Shown here: positions 32,673 to 41,009 of the stretch, piece after piece
How positions within the stretch are numbered: the first letter of the stretch is position 1
Layout: every line of letters starts with the position of its first letter
NCBI RefSeq assembly: GCF_000526995.1
Contig: NZ_AZUI01000001.1
Coordinates: 682,001-746,000 of the forward strand
Direction: 5' to 3'
Length of the DNA: 64,000 bases
DNA from: Lacrimispora indolis DSM 755
GTDB taxonomy: Bacteria > Bacillota > Clostridia > Lachnospirales > Lachnospiraceae
The notes under the pieces: generated by a model
The model's input: the letters and a program-made list of their open reading frames with translations, nothing else
Database searches by the model: none
Told to the model about the DNA's origin: nothing
Program-made: the position numbers and the translations under genes

Positions 32673-33125
32673 TTGAACTATGAATCTTTATTAGAAGAAG
32701 CGGATTCCCACGGAATCATCATAAAAGAACGGCCGCTCATAGCTAACGACGGCAGGATCAGAGGCACCCAGATCCTGATCCGCCAGGATATGACGGACTG
32801 CCAGAAGGCCTGTGTCCTGGCTGAAGAGCTGGGACACTACCATACCACTACCGGAGACATTCTGGACCAGTCTGATGTATCAAACCAGAAGCAGGAACGC
32901 ACCGCCCGTTTATGGGCCTACAACAAAATGATAACCTTAGAAAGGCTGGTGGCAGCCAAGGAAGCGGGATGCCGAAATGGATATGAAATTGCGGAACACT
33001 TAAATGTGACGGAAGAGTTTTTACAGGAGGCCCTTCAATGCTATCAGGCAAAATACGGAAAAGGATTACAAAAAGACAATTACTTAATCCTCTTTGAACC
33101 TTTCAATATTTACAAGCTAGTGTGA
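32673..33125 (+). CDS. ImmA/IrrE-type metallopeptidase (XkdA-like)
   Basis: The 150-residue protein contains the segment KACVLAEELGHYHTTTGDIL, the ImmA/IrrE zinc-peptidase motif, and a C-terminal helical part. The first histidine of the usual HExxH is replaced by glutamate (EELGH), a variant also known in phage XkdA-type proteins. I chose the TTG at 32673 because GAGGTG at 32661-32666 is at the right distance; a GTG inside that site would add three residues. In ICEBs1 the homologous ImmA cleaves the ImmR repressor, so this protein is the likely antirepressor that switches on both operons. Confidence 0.85.
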   Translation: MNYESLLEEADSHGIIIKERPLIANDGRIRGTQILIRQDMTDCQKACVLAEELGHYHTTTGDILDQSDVSNQKQERTARLWAYNKMITLERLVAAKEAGCRNGYEIAEHLNVTEEFLQEALQCYQAKYGKGLQKDNYLILFEPFNIYKLV

Positions 33126-33182
33126 GGTTTTCTCTGTCTTGTCGCCTCTCTGCCACATATACTATCCAGAGGTGATTTATTT

Positions 33183-33374
33183 ATGCAATCCTGTGAACTT
33201 GTAATGCTTGTATCTTCCCTGGCTTGCTGCATCGCAGAAGGCCGGTCTTCCGATGAACTTGCTTTATTAAGCACAATATTCTCACAGCTTGGTGACACAC
33301 TGGGTACCATATCAGCCCATCAGGATCTCTGCTGTGAATGCGATGATGAAAAAGACACCAGCGAATGTAAATGA
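33183..33374 (+). CDS. Small cysteine-containing protein (DUF6774-like)
   Basis: The 63-residue protein reads MQSCELVMLVSSLACCIAEG and then SSDELALLSTIFSQLGDTLG, a pattern I know from small Lachnospiraceae proteins labelled DUF6774, and ends with a cysteine-rich tail (LCCECDDEKDTSEC). GAGGTG lies before the ATG. Its function is unknown. It follows the ImmA-like gene by 57 bases on the same strand but is probably an ordinary chromosomal gene rather than part of the tailocin. Confidence 0.72.
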   Translation: MQSCELVMLVSSLACCIAEGRSSDELALLSTIFSQLGDTLGTISAHQDLCCECDDEKDTSECK

Positions 33375-33484
33375 TAGCCATAAAAAGGGGATTTCGTAAA
33401 AATCCGATCCATAAAGAATGAAGTGCTGCATAACAGATGAACAATCATCTTAAAGAGCAGCGCTCCATTCTTACCCTTCAAGCA

Positions 33485-33514
33485 GAAAAGCAGATTCCGA
33501 AGAACCTGCTTTTC
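33485..33514. terminator. Hairpin between DUF6774-like and AI-2E transporter genes
   Basis: GAAAAGCAG (33485-33493) pairs with CTGCTTTTC (33506-33514). It lies between the converging genes; T tails are short, so termination may be weak. Confidence 0.5.
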
Positions 33515-33565
33515 CTAATTGATTCAAAGCAATAAACCAGCTATACAATAAAATGAGACAACTCC

Positions 33566-34768
33566 TTATTCATTACCATCGGACGAGACCTTGGGAGCAG
33601 GATCCGCAGTGACTTTATAGGGACCTGCACAGGCCTCACCAGCCCTTTCTTCTCTGACCGCTATGAAATCCCCGGCAATGACCTTCAGTATATGAACAAC
33701 GGGCACAGCCAAAATCATTCCCCATATCCCCGCAATTGCACCGCCTAAAGTGATTCCTATGACAATCAAAGCCGGGCTTAAGGAAAATGAGTTTCCCATA
33801 AGCTTTGGCTGTATCACATTTCCATCCAGCTGCTGGGTGACAAGTAAGACCAGGGCAGCGATTGCCCCAGTATTGATTCCGCTTGTGCATGCAATGATGA
33901 TTACAGCACCAATGGAGCCAAAAATAGAGCCAAAATAAGGTACAATATTACAGATACCCAATATAATTCCAAGGGCTACCGAATATCTGGAACCAAGTAT
34001 GGTAAATTCAACGGTAGTTATGGTACATAAAATCAAAGAATCTAAAAGCTGGCAGACAATGAATTTTTTAAAACTGTCATTGATTATGGTTCCGTATCTT
34101 AAAACTGCTTTCCTGACCCTTTCACGAAGAAACAAATTCATGAGCCGTTTCACCTGGAATTTAAAATTATGAGTTTCCAGGAGAAAATATATGGAAGCTA
34201 CAATCGTAATAAATCCGCTGAAAATATGGGAAGTCACACCCAGAACCGCACTTAATGAACCCAATACTTCTTTCAGGCCGACTCCCTCCAGCATAGTTTT
34301 CCAGGCAGTCTGGGGCGGCAGAATATTTTCCACCATTTCCGACAGGCCCAGTTTTTCCAACGGCAGATGCTCCAGGAACATGATGGCATTATTATAGTAA
34401 ATATTGAAGTTTGATATAAAATCCAATATGCTTTTCTGGAGCAGGGGTATAACCGTGTTTATGATCAGAACAACGGCAGCAATAAACAGGGCATAAATAA
34501 TAAAAACGCTGATCCCTCTGGAACTTTTTCTAAAGGGACCAAATCCAGGCCTGTTCAAACGCCGTTCCAGGGCGGAACATGGAATATTTAACAGATATGC
34601 TATGACAAATCCATAAAAAAAGGGAATGAGCACCTTTGTAAATGATTTTAACCAAATCACTGCGTCCGAAAAATTTATAACAATTTTATAAAATATAATA
34701 ACCAGCATGGCAAGCAGCAGTCTTGATAAAAATACTCTTATCTGCTCTTTTTTCAGTAAGTCTTCCAT
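33566..34768 (-). CDS. AI-2E family transporter (PerM / YdbI-like)
   Basis: The 400-residue protein has about eight hydrophobic segments, an amphipathic middle part (SILDFISNFNIYYNNAIMF) and the conserved region GICNIVPYFGSIFGSIGAVI and QLDGNVIQPKLMGNSFSLSP, diagnostic of the AI-2E transporter family. Members export quorum-signal or act as small-molecule or Na+/H+ exporters; the substrate is not predictable. It ends with a short charged tail. It lies 56 bases downstream of holA on the same strand. Confidence 0.92.
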   Translation of the reverse strand: MEDLLKKEQIRVFLSRLLLAMLVIIFYKIVINFSDAVIWLKSFTKVLIPFFYGFVIAYLLNIPCSALERRLNRPGFGPFRKSSRGISVFIIYALFIAAVVLIINTVIPLLQKSILDFISNFNIYYNNAIMFLEHLPLEKLGLSEMVENILPPQTAWKTMLEGVGLKEVLGSLSAVLGVTSHIFSGFITIVASIYFLLETHNFKFQVKRLMNLFLRERVRKAVLRYGTIINDSFKKFIVCQLLDSLILCTITTVEFTILGSRYSVALGIILGICNIVPYFGSIFGSIGAVIIIACTSGINTGAIAALVLLVTQQLDGNVIQPKLMGNSFSLSPALIVIGITLGGAIAGIWGMILAVPVVHILKVIAGDFIAVREERAGEACAGPYKVTADPAPKVSSDGNE

Positions 34769-34824
34769 CCTGACCTCCTTTCCAAATAAAATAACCAGAT
34801 TTTACCTGTTTTAATCCTTAAAGC

Positions 34825-35796
34825 CTAATATTTTTGTGTCAGCAGCAATTCCACTGCCATCCTGTCATTAAGCCTTCCTGTCTTCACAGCCTCTTCCGCT
34901 TCCACACACAAGTTTACATAAGACAAAATCTGTTCCCTGGAAAAGGTCCTTGCCTGAGGCATGATCTTTCCTGCTGCAAAGGGGGGGATTTTAAGCTTTG
35001 AGGCAATACCGCCCTTATCCATTCCCTTTCCCATCAGCTCCTTAACCTGCAAAATCTGATTAAACTGCCTGGCAATAAGAAACAGGATCCTCATGGGGGG
35101 CTCTTTCAAGGTTAGCAGGTCCTCATAAAGATCCATGGCCTTTTTGGTCTGCCGGTTCACGATCGCTGCCACCATGTCGAAAATCTTATTGGTCGTCCGA
35201 ACCGTACAGATGGTTTCCACATCCTCATCTGTAATGACCTCTCTTCCCAAAGTATAGCTTATGAGCTTTTCCAGTTCCATGCGGATGTTTTCCATATCAT
35301 CCCCGGTCATGTGAAGAAGCAGCTCCATGGTATGACCTGTGATCTTCTTCCCTTCCCTGGAGAGCAAAGTTCCCGCCCATCTGGCAAGCTGAGCCATATC
35401 CTGGCGTTCCATTTCAGCTGCATAACCCAGCTCCTTTACCTTTTTAAACATTTTGCTCCGCTTATCCACCTCTGATTCCACAAAGATCAGGCAGGTGGTA
35501 TCCGGCAACTGGGACAGGTAAGATACCATTTCTTCAGAAACTGATTTAAAAAAGCCGCTGTTCTCCACCAGAATCAGGCGTTTTTCCGCAAAAAAGGGCA
35601 TGGTATCCCCCAGGCTGATGATCTCCCGCACATCGATCCCCTTTCCTTCAAACTGATTGAAGTTCATGGTATCGCCTGCCGTAATGGCCGCCTTCATTTG
35701 ATTTTTATAGCTGTTCTTCAAAAATGCTTCCTCTCCATATAGAAGATAGACCGGCTTGAAGCTGTGATTTTTGATATCCTGAGTCAGCGTCTGCAT
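34825..35796 (-). CDS. holA: DNA polymerase III subunit delta
   Basis: The 323-residue protein reads QDIKNHSFKPVYLLYGEEAF, FAEKRLILVENSGFFKS and LSREGKKITGHTMELLLHMT, the HolA pattern. It has an AAA+-like fold that lacks an active ATP site, then the C-terminal collar domain with RILFLIARQFNQILQVKEL. The delta subunit opens the sliding clamp during clamp loading. I placed the start at the ATG at 35796, with AGAGGA nine bases upstream; the frame extends 47 codons farther but runs into the comEC end and has no family similarity there. It follows comEC by 100 bases, a common neighbour pair in Firmicutes. Confidence 0.92.
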   Translation of the reverse strand: MQTLTQDIKNHSFKPVYLLYGEEAFLKNSYKNQMKAAITAGDTMNFNQFEGKGIDVREIISLGDTMPFFAEKRLILVENSGFFKSVSEEMVSYLSQLPDTTCLIFVESEVDKRSKMFKKVKELGYAAEMERQDMAQLARWAGTLLSREGKKITGHTMELLLHMTGDDMENIRMELEKLISYTLGREVITDEDVETICTVRTTNKIFDMVAAIVNRQTKKAMDLYEDLLTLKEPPMRILFLIARQFNQILQVKELMGKGMDKGGIASKLKIPPFAAGKIMPQARTFSREQILSYVNLCVEAEEAVKTGRLNDRMAVELLLTQKY

Positions 35797-35896
35797 GATG
35801 TCATTCCTCTCATTTTTGCATACTGATGAGTTAAAGGATATGCCTGCATATCCGCTTAACTGGCATCTCAAGGTTGAAAGAAAGCCTTGTCCAACC

Positions 35897-38389
35897 TCAT
35901 TTCCTCTTATTATACCGGGAGAATCCATCTCCGTCAATGAAACTTGTGAACCGGATCATTTCCCCATCCGTCCACATCCTTATTGCCCCGCTCACACCGG
36001 TTTTTAAAACCTCTGCCTTCTGTCTCTCCAAACGATCCAAAACTTCCTCATGAGGATGGCCGTAGGAATTGCCTTCCCCGTAGGATATAACGGCCCACCG
36101 CGGCTTAACCACATCAAGAAATGCCTGGCTGGATGAATACTTAGAGCCGTGATGCGCGGTTTTCAACACATTGACCTCTTCCAGCATCCTGATTTCCACA
36201 GGCCGCTCAAGAAGCCGTTCCTCCCCCCTTTCTCCCATGTCGCCGGTAAACAGCATATGGCAGTTTCCATAATCCATCTTAAGCACTTCTGATTCCTCAT
36301 TGGTATTTTCCGGTACATCCGACTCTTTGGGGTAAATGCAGGTGATCCGGAGCTTTCCAACCTGAATTTTGTCTCCCCCAGTTAAGTACCATACCTTTGT
36401 CCCCCGTTTCCCTGCAAGCTCTGCCAGCCTGATCACGGACTTGTCCTGCCTTCCGTGGTAAGGAAGCATGAGATTTTGTATTCTTATGTCATCGCAGGAT
36501 TCTAAAAGATATTCTACTCCGCTTAAATGATCCAGATCCCCATGACTGATAAACGCGTAATTGATCACGGAAACTCCCAGGCTCTTTATGCACGGTTCAA
36601 GGGTGTATTCTCCCAGAGATTTTTTTGAAGAACTTCCTCCATCCACCAGCACTGAAAACTTCTCCGTCCGAAGCAAAATGCCGTCCCCCTGCCCCACATC
36701 AATGAACAGAGCTTCCAGCCCCTTTACCGGGCCAGGCTTAAAGATTAGGATGCATAGGCAATACATCACAAAAAGAATAAGCATTTTCCCTGGATATGAA
36801 ATTTCCTTTACCTTTGTTTTTTTATTCTCTTTTTCCTTCGTCTCAGTCTTTCCCTTTCCATTTTCTTTTTCTTTCTCCTCTTCCTTTTTCCTGGCCTCAG
36901 TTTTTTTCTTCTCCGCTTTCTCCCCAGCCTTATTTTCTCCTCCTGCCTCCCCCTGGTCATTCCCCGACACTGCCAAAAGCACCAGCCCTGCAAGCATCAG
37001 AAAAACATAAGCCATCATCCGTTCTGCCCCCGGTCTCCCGAAGGTCAGGCTATAGCCTGGAAGTTGGGACACTTTCCTGCAAAGGAACTCATATAAGACC
37101 AGAATATAATGTCCCGTTCCTGCTGCAAAAACACCCATGACAGGGCTTACATTTCCAAGAAAAATTACTGCGAATCCAGAGCAGAGTACGCCCCCCATCA
37201 GTGGGATCACAAGAAGATTAAGAAAAAGGCTGTAAAGCGGAATCTGATAAAAATGATAAAACAGGAAGGGCATGGTGACCATTTGAATGGCTAAGGCAGC
37301 GGACACAGTGCCTGCCAGGGGTTTTTCCTTCCCGATCCAGCGCTCTATTACAGGACTCACCCCTCCTATGGCAAAGACAGCCCCAAAGGATAGCTGAACC
37401 CCTCCCTGAGTGATAAGAAGGGGTGATTCAACGGCCAAAAGCAGGAGTGCCATGGAGGCGGCAGACAAAAGGTCATACGTCCTCCCAAGATAGGAGGCTA
37501 AAAATCCCGTGCTCATCATAATAACCGCTCTCATGACCGAAGGTCCTCCCCCTGTTAAAATTCCGTAGAGAACGATCAGAATCGTCCCGGCCAGACCGGA
37601 GCCGCCGTAGCCAAGGCCGGCTTTCCTGAGTATCCGGTAAAGAAATATCCCCACAAAGGACATGTGAAGGCCGCTGATCGCCAGAAGATGAGCGATCCCG
37701 TTTTTCTGATATAGAGTTTTAATCTCCCTGGAAATGCCGCCCTTATCCCCCAATACTGCGGCCGTAAAAATTCCGGCATCATCCTCTTCCCCATACCGGT
37801 AAAGGATTTCTTTCCCCCGCTCCCTGATCCGTCGCAGCCCCTCAAGCAGGGGAGAAGGATCAGAATTTACCATCTCCAGCTCCTCCCCGGAAAGCCTGCA
37901 GTCCAGTCCCTGTGCCTGATAATAGGCTTTGGAATCAAACTCCCCCGGATTTCTGGCCTGGGAGAAAGGCTGAGCCTCTCCTCTGATCCTTACGATCTGC
38001 CCCAGACATAATTCGTCTTCCTTCATCTGAAAGGTTGATTTCATTGTCACGAGAATGCCGGGAAGGAGAAGCCGGGAGTCTTCATTCCTTCCGCCTTTCC
38101 CATATTCCCACACCTGGTTCCCTTTCAAGGTGAGCCTCAATACCCCATTCACTTCTTCCAGTGATGACACCTTTCCCTGAACTTCCACATAGGCCTCTGA
38201 TATTCGTTCTGCCTTTGCTTCCCGTCCTTTCCATCTTTCCCTGTCTTGCCCAGCCCAGGCCGCGCCAAGGAATAAAAAAAGAAGAGGCAAAAGAACCCAA
38301 AGCCGGTTTCTGCCTCTCCAATAACCATAAAGAACAATCCCGGCAGCTAAAAAAGCCGGAATCAAAAGCCAGGATGTCATAACCAGCAA
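35897..38389 (-). CDS. comEC: ComEC/Rec2-type DNA uptake channel
   Basis: The 830-residue protein has an N-terminal membrane part and OB-like domain (KGNQVWEYGKGG region, then RGEAQPFSQARNPGEFDSKA and YYQAQGLDCRL), the Competence domain with many membrane segments (HLLAISGLHMSFVGIFLYRI, GGGPSVMRAVIMMSTGFLAS), and a C-terminal metallo-beta-lactamase-like domain (FIDVGQGDGILL, SHGDLDHLSGVEYLL, KTAHHGSKYSSSQAFLDVVK). It forms the channel that carries single-stranded DNA across the membrane. Between the last two domains (residues about 476-530) lies an unusual Lys/Glu-only linker. The listed start is TTG, but 19 further codons upstream continue a typical ComEC N-terminus (KRPLCLIAGGFVLGE) down to an ATA codon with AGGAGG before it. 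Confidence 0.92.
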   Translation of the reverse strand: MLVMTSWLLIPAFLAAGIVLYGYWRGRNRLWVLLPLLFLFLGAAWAGQDRERWKGREAKAERISEAYVEVQGKVSSLEEVNGVLRLTLKGNQVWEYGKGGRNEDSRLLLPGILVTMKSTFQMKEDELCLGQIVRIRGEAQPFSQARNPGEFDSKAYYQAQGLDCRLSGEELEMVNSDPSPLLEGLRRIRERGKEILYRYGEEDDAGIFTAAVLGDKGGISREIKTLYQKNGIAHLLAISGLHMSFVGIFLYRILRKAGLGYGGSGLAGTILIVLYGILTGGGPSVMRAVIMMSTGFLASYLGRTYDLLSAASMALLLLAVESPLLITQGGVQLSFGAVFAIGGVSPVIERWIGKEKPLAGTVSAALAIQMVTMPFLFYHFYQIPLYSLFLNLLVIPLMGGVLCSGFAVIFLGNVSPVMGVFAAGTGHYILVLYEFLCRKVSQLPGYSLTFGRPGAERMMAYVFLMLAGLVLLAVSGNDQGEAGGENKAGEKAEKKKTEARKKEEEKEKENGKGKTETKEKENKKTKVKEISYPGKMLILFVMYCLCILIFKPGPVKGLEALFIDVGQGDGILLRTEKFSVLVDGGSSSKKSLGEYTLEPCIKSLGVSVINYAFISHGDLDHLSGVEYLLESCDDIRIQNLMLPYHGRQDKSVIRLAELAGKRGTKVWYLTGGDKIQVGKLRITCIYPKESDVPENTNEESEVLKMDYGNCHMLFTGDMGERGEERLLERPVEIRMLEEVNVLKTAHHGSKYSSSQAFLDVVKPRWAVISYGEGNSYGHPHEEVLDRLERQKAEVLKTGVSGAIRMWTDGEMIRFTSFIDGDGFSRYNKRK

Positions 38390-38442
38390 AGCAGCAGTCT
38401 CTCCAAGTACAAATCCCCCTGCGATCAGACATAATGGGCGTT

Positions 38443-39522
38443 TTATTGTTCTGTTCCTCCTATATCATCTGGTACTTCTTCATTTTCCGCATTGTAATCC
38501 AGGTCCCGTTCAAAAAGCTGGTTTAAGGAAATAGAATCCCGGAACATGACCTCCTGAGAACCGTTCACCGTGATTTGCACCTTATTGACGGAGGAGGCCG
38601 CAGCCAGGGAATTCACAATAGAATAAATCGGGATGTATTCCTTTACCTCCAGTGTGTTATTAAGAAATGCGGAATCAAAATTAATATAACAGATGTTTTC
38701 ATTGACCGACACATTAAGAAGCTTTATATCCCTTGGCAGGGTCGGATTCAAACCTGGCCTGCCCGGACCTGCAATCAGCTGCTCAATGACCAGTTTTTCC
38801 AGAGAAGTGTTTACATTATGCACCACTTCCCTTGTCTCCTTCACCAGCTTCTCCCCTGTATCATTGGCAAAATACAAAGGCAGTTCTGTCTTTTCATAAG
38901 AATTGACATTGCTGATGTTGTCAATAAAATCAGAGTTTGCCATAGGGCCTACCGGACTTCCGGAGCTGTCCATCAGGGGCTGTTCCGCCGTATATACGGC
39001 AACATAATCCACCCCTTTTACCTGAGTCAGAGTCCTTACCAGAGAGGCCCTGCATAAGATCTCCCTGGTGGCATTCATCATGGCATAATTATTATCAAAA
39101 TACAGATAAAGGACCGTATCCTCCAGCTTATACCGCTCAAAGCCCACCTTATCCGGGACAGCGGCCTGCCGGTCCAAGTCCTTTGGCACGGTACGAAGCT
39201 GTTCCATTAAGTTTCTGATTTTCCAGTCCGTCAGCTCTTCCAAGTCCCCCTCCGGCTTTTGGGGCATCTGATACTCCTGTGGCTCCATCTTTGTCATGGC
39301 GGAATTTAAGTAATAAATCTGATAAACATCAGCAATGGCTTCCGTTTCCTTTCCTTCCCTTTTTTCACAGCCGGTCAGACATAAAACACAGGCCAGGAGG
39401 AGAACGGTGGTCAGCCGCTTTATTATGACTGCCCGTATGCCGGGGCAGAACCCGCCCCGCTTCAGCGCACCCCGTATTATGGGGTGTACCGGGCGTAAAG
39501 TGATGCCTGAAAGGCGTTTCAT
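38443..39522 (-). CDS. GerMN-domain lipoprotein
   Basis: The 359-residue protein has a lipoprotein signal (RLTTVLLLACVLCLTGC, lipid cysteine C52) and two GerMN-type domains (YKLEDTVLYLYFDNNYAMMN with VRTLTQVKGVDYV, and LEKLVIEQLIAGPGRPGLNP with FLNNTLEVKEYIPIYSIVNS), as in the spore germination protein GerM. It is probably an envelope protein of sporulation or germination. AGGAGGC lies six bases before the ATG at 39522. The first 35 residues are abnormal: they are encoded by a hairpin-rich repeat (39431-39520) that separates MKRL from a second IKRL directly before the hydrophobic core, as if the repeat had inserted just after the start codon without breaking the frame. Confidence 0.86.
   Translation of the reverse strand: MKRLSGITLRPVHPIIRGALKRGGFCPGIRAVIIKRLTTVLLLACVLCLTGCEKREGKETEAIADVYQIYYLNSAMTKMEPQEYQMPQKPEGDLEELTDWKIRNLMEQLRTVPKDLDRQAAVPDKVGFERYKLEDTVLYLYFDNNYAMMNATREILCRASLVRTLTQVKGVDYVAVYTAEQPLMDSSGSPVGPMANSDFIDNISNVNSYEKTELPLYFANDTGEKLVKETREVVHNVNTSLEKLVIEQLIAGPGRPGLNPTLPRDIKLLNVSVNENICYINFDSAFLNNTLEVKEYIPIYSIVNSLAAASSVNKVQITVNGSQEVMFRDSISLNQLFERDLDYNAENEEVPDDIGGTEQ
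39431..39520 (-). repeat. Hairpin-rich dispersed repeat, copy A
   Basis: The segment contains CACCCC-GTATTAT-GGGGTG and GCCT-GAA-AGGC hairpins. Its order of blocks (GCCC, GGGGCAG, CCGCCCCGC, ATTAT.GGGTGT, AAAG.GAT.CCTG.AAGG) matches 49039-49106 in the same orientation, copy A having an extra 18-base and a 10-base part. It lies inside the 5' end of the GerMN gene. Confidence 0.65.
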
Positions 39523-39539
39523 CTAATAGCCTCCTGTTT

Positions 39540-40982
39540 CTAAGAAATATAAGTGAGGGGAATCCGTACGGTAAATGTGGAGCCCTCTCCCTCTTTGCTC
39601 TGAAGCTTCAATGCTCCCTGATGCATGAGCACAATTTTTTTCGTAATGGAAAGACCAAGGCCAGTGCCGCCTGTTTCCCTGGATCTGGCCTTATCCACCC
39701 GGTAGAACCGCTCAAACACATGCTCCTGGAACTCTTCTGAGATTCCGATCCCTGAATCGGCCACTTTTACATAAAAAAACTTATGATCCGCATCAAGGGT
39801 CACCCGGACCCAGCCGCCTTCCACATTGTATTTAATGGCATTTTCCACCAGATTGCTTAAAGCCAGAGACAGCTTCATCTCATCCACATCGGCAGTGACC
39901 TCCCGAATGCTTTCAAAGGTCAGCTCAACATTGCGTTTTCCGGCAATAGGGCGCAGCCTCTTTAAGATCAGCTCCAGCAGGCCGTTAATATTCACCTGAG
40001 CGATATTTAAATTCCCTCCGGAAGTCTTGTCCATGCGGACCAGAGACAGAAGGTCATCAATGATCTTGTTTTCCCGCTCGATTTCTTCGGATATATCGCT
40101 TAAAAACTCCCTGTAAAGTTCTGCCGGGACGTCTTCCAGCCCCATCAGGGAATCCGCCAGCACCCGGATAGAAGTGATGGGGGTTTTCAGCTCATGAGAA
40201 ACGTTTGAGACGAATTCCTCCCTGGACTGGTCCACCGCTTTCAGCTTCTTTAAGGTCAGGTTAATGGTCTCCGTAATCTGCATGGTTTCCTTATAGGCAT
40301 AGGTACTGACCTCCTCATCCATATCTCCTTCCGCGGCCCTGTTCAGCATCCGCTGCAGCTCCCGGAAGGGTTTTATCAGAAACTTTACAAGTAAAACCAC
40401 AAATATGGCCAGAACGGAAACGATCATGAGCTGAAGGAATTGTCCTTTTTCCGACACAATGGAGATCCGGTTCAGCAGATCCTCTGTAGATGCCGTCACG
40501 ATCATGACTCCTGCGATTTCTTTTTCCTGGCTGTTGGAATAAATGGGGATGGTCAGCGCTGAATAATGCTTTTCAGAATTATACTTGCTGCTGTTTTCCC
40601 CGTCAAAACACCGGATGACCTCCTCAGATACGTTAAGCTTGCCCACGGAAAGGGAAAAGGTATCGCTGATGATCCTGAAATTCCGGTTCACCACCACGAT
40701 CCGTCCATTAAACATATCAGCCTTTACGGACATTTCGTTGTCAAGAAGCGGGTCCTTTGGCTCCATGGTCAAGTATCCGATCCTTGTCATCTTGTTGCTT
40801 AAGATCCAGCACTGGTTTTGAATTTCCTGCATTCTGGACTCAATGAGGTTCTGCTGGTAAGCCCCCAGCATGACCGAGTTCTGGATCATTATAGGTATGC
40901 AGCCCACCACCAGAAGAACGATGATCAGGGTGAACCGCAGGCTCATGGCATGTTTCTGATTAAAAATCTTTATCTGGAACAT
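39540..40982 (-). CDS. Membrane sensor histidine kinase
   Basis: The 480-residue protein has a membrane segment at residues 15-35, an extracellular sensor part (about 36-185), a second segment (LMIVSVLAIFVVLLVKFLI), a HAMP domain, HisKA with the phosphoacceptor H263 in VSNVSHELKTPITS, and a full HATPase domain (NLVENAIKYN, GTGLGLSITKKI). It autophosphorylates and would phosphorylate a response regulator, but no regulator gene lies next to it: DegV is upstream and the GerMN gene downstream, 17 bases away. It is therefore an orphan within this window. Confidence 0.93.
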   Translation of the reverse strand: MFQIKIFNQKHAMSLRFTLIIVLLVVGCIPIMIQNSVMLGAYQQNLIESRMQEIQNQCWILSNKMTRIGYLTMEPKDPLLDNEMSVKADMFNGRIVVVNRNFRIISDTFSLSVGKLNVSEEVIRCFDGENSSKYNSEKHYSALTIPIYSNSQEKEIAGVMIVTASTEDLLNRISIVSEKGQFLQLMIVSVLAIFVVLLVKFLIKPFRELQRMLNRAAEGDMDEEVSTYAYKETMQITETINLTLKKLKAVDQSREEFVSNVSHELKTPITSIRVLADSLMGLEDVPAELYREFLSDISEEIERENKIIDDLLSLVRMDKTSGGNLNIAQVNINGLLELILKRLRPIAGKRNVELTFESIREVTADVDEMKLSLALSNLVENAIKYNVEGGWVRVTLDADHKFFYVKVADSGIGISEEFQEHVFERFYRVDKARSRETGGTGLGLSITKKIVLMHQGALKLQSKEGEGSTFTVRIPLTYIS

Positions 40983-41009
40983 GTCCGCCCACCTCCAACT
41001 TCATTTCTG

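Noticed and set aside
13270..33374. An integrated prophage with att sites
   Set aside because: No integrase, excision gene, tRNA target or flanking direct repeat was seen, and head and replication genes are absent, so a resident tailocin fits better than an integrated phage.
34825..35937. The longer HolA reading frame starting at 35937
   Set aside because: The extra 47 codons overlap the 3' end of comEC, show no family similarity and lack a ribosome binding site, whereas the ATG at 35796 has one.
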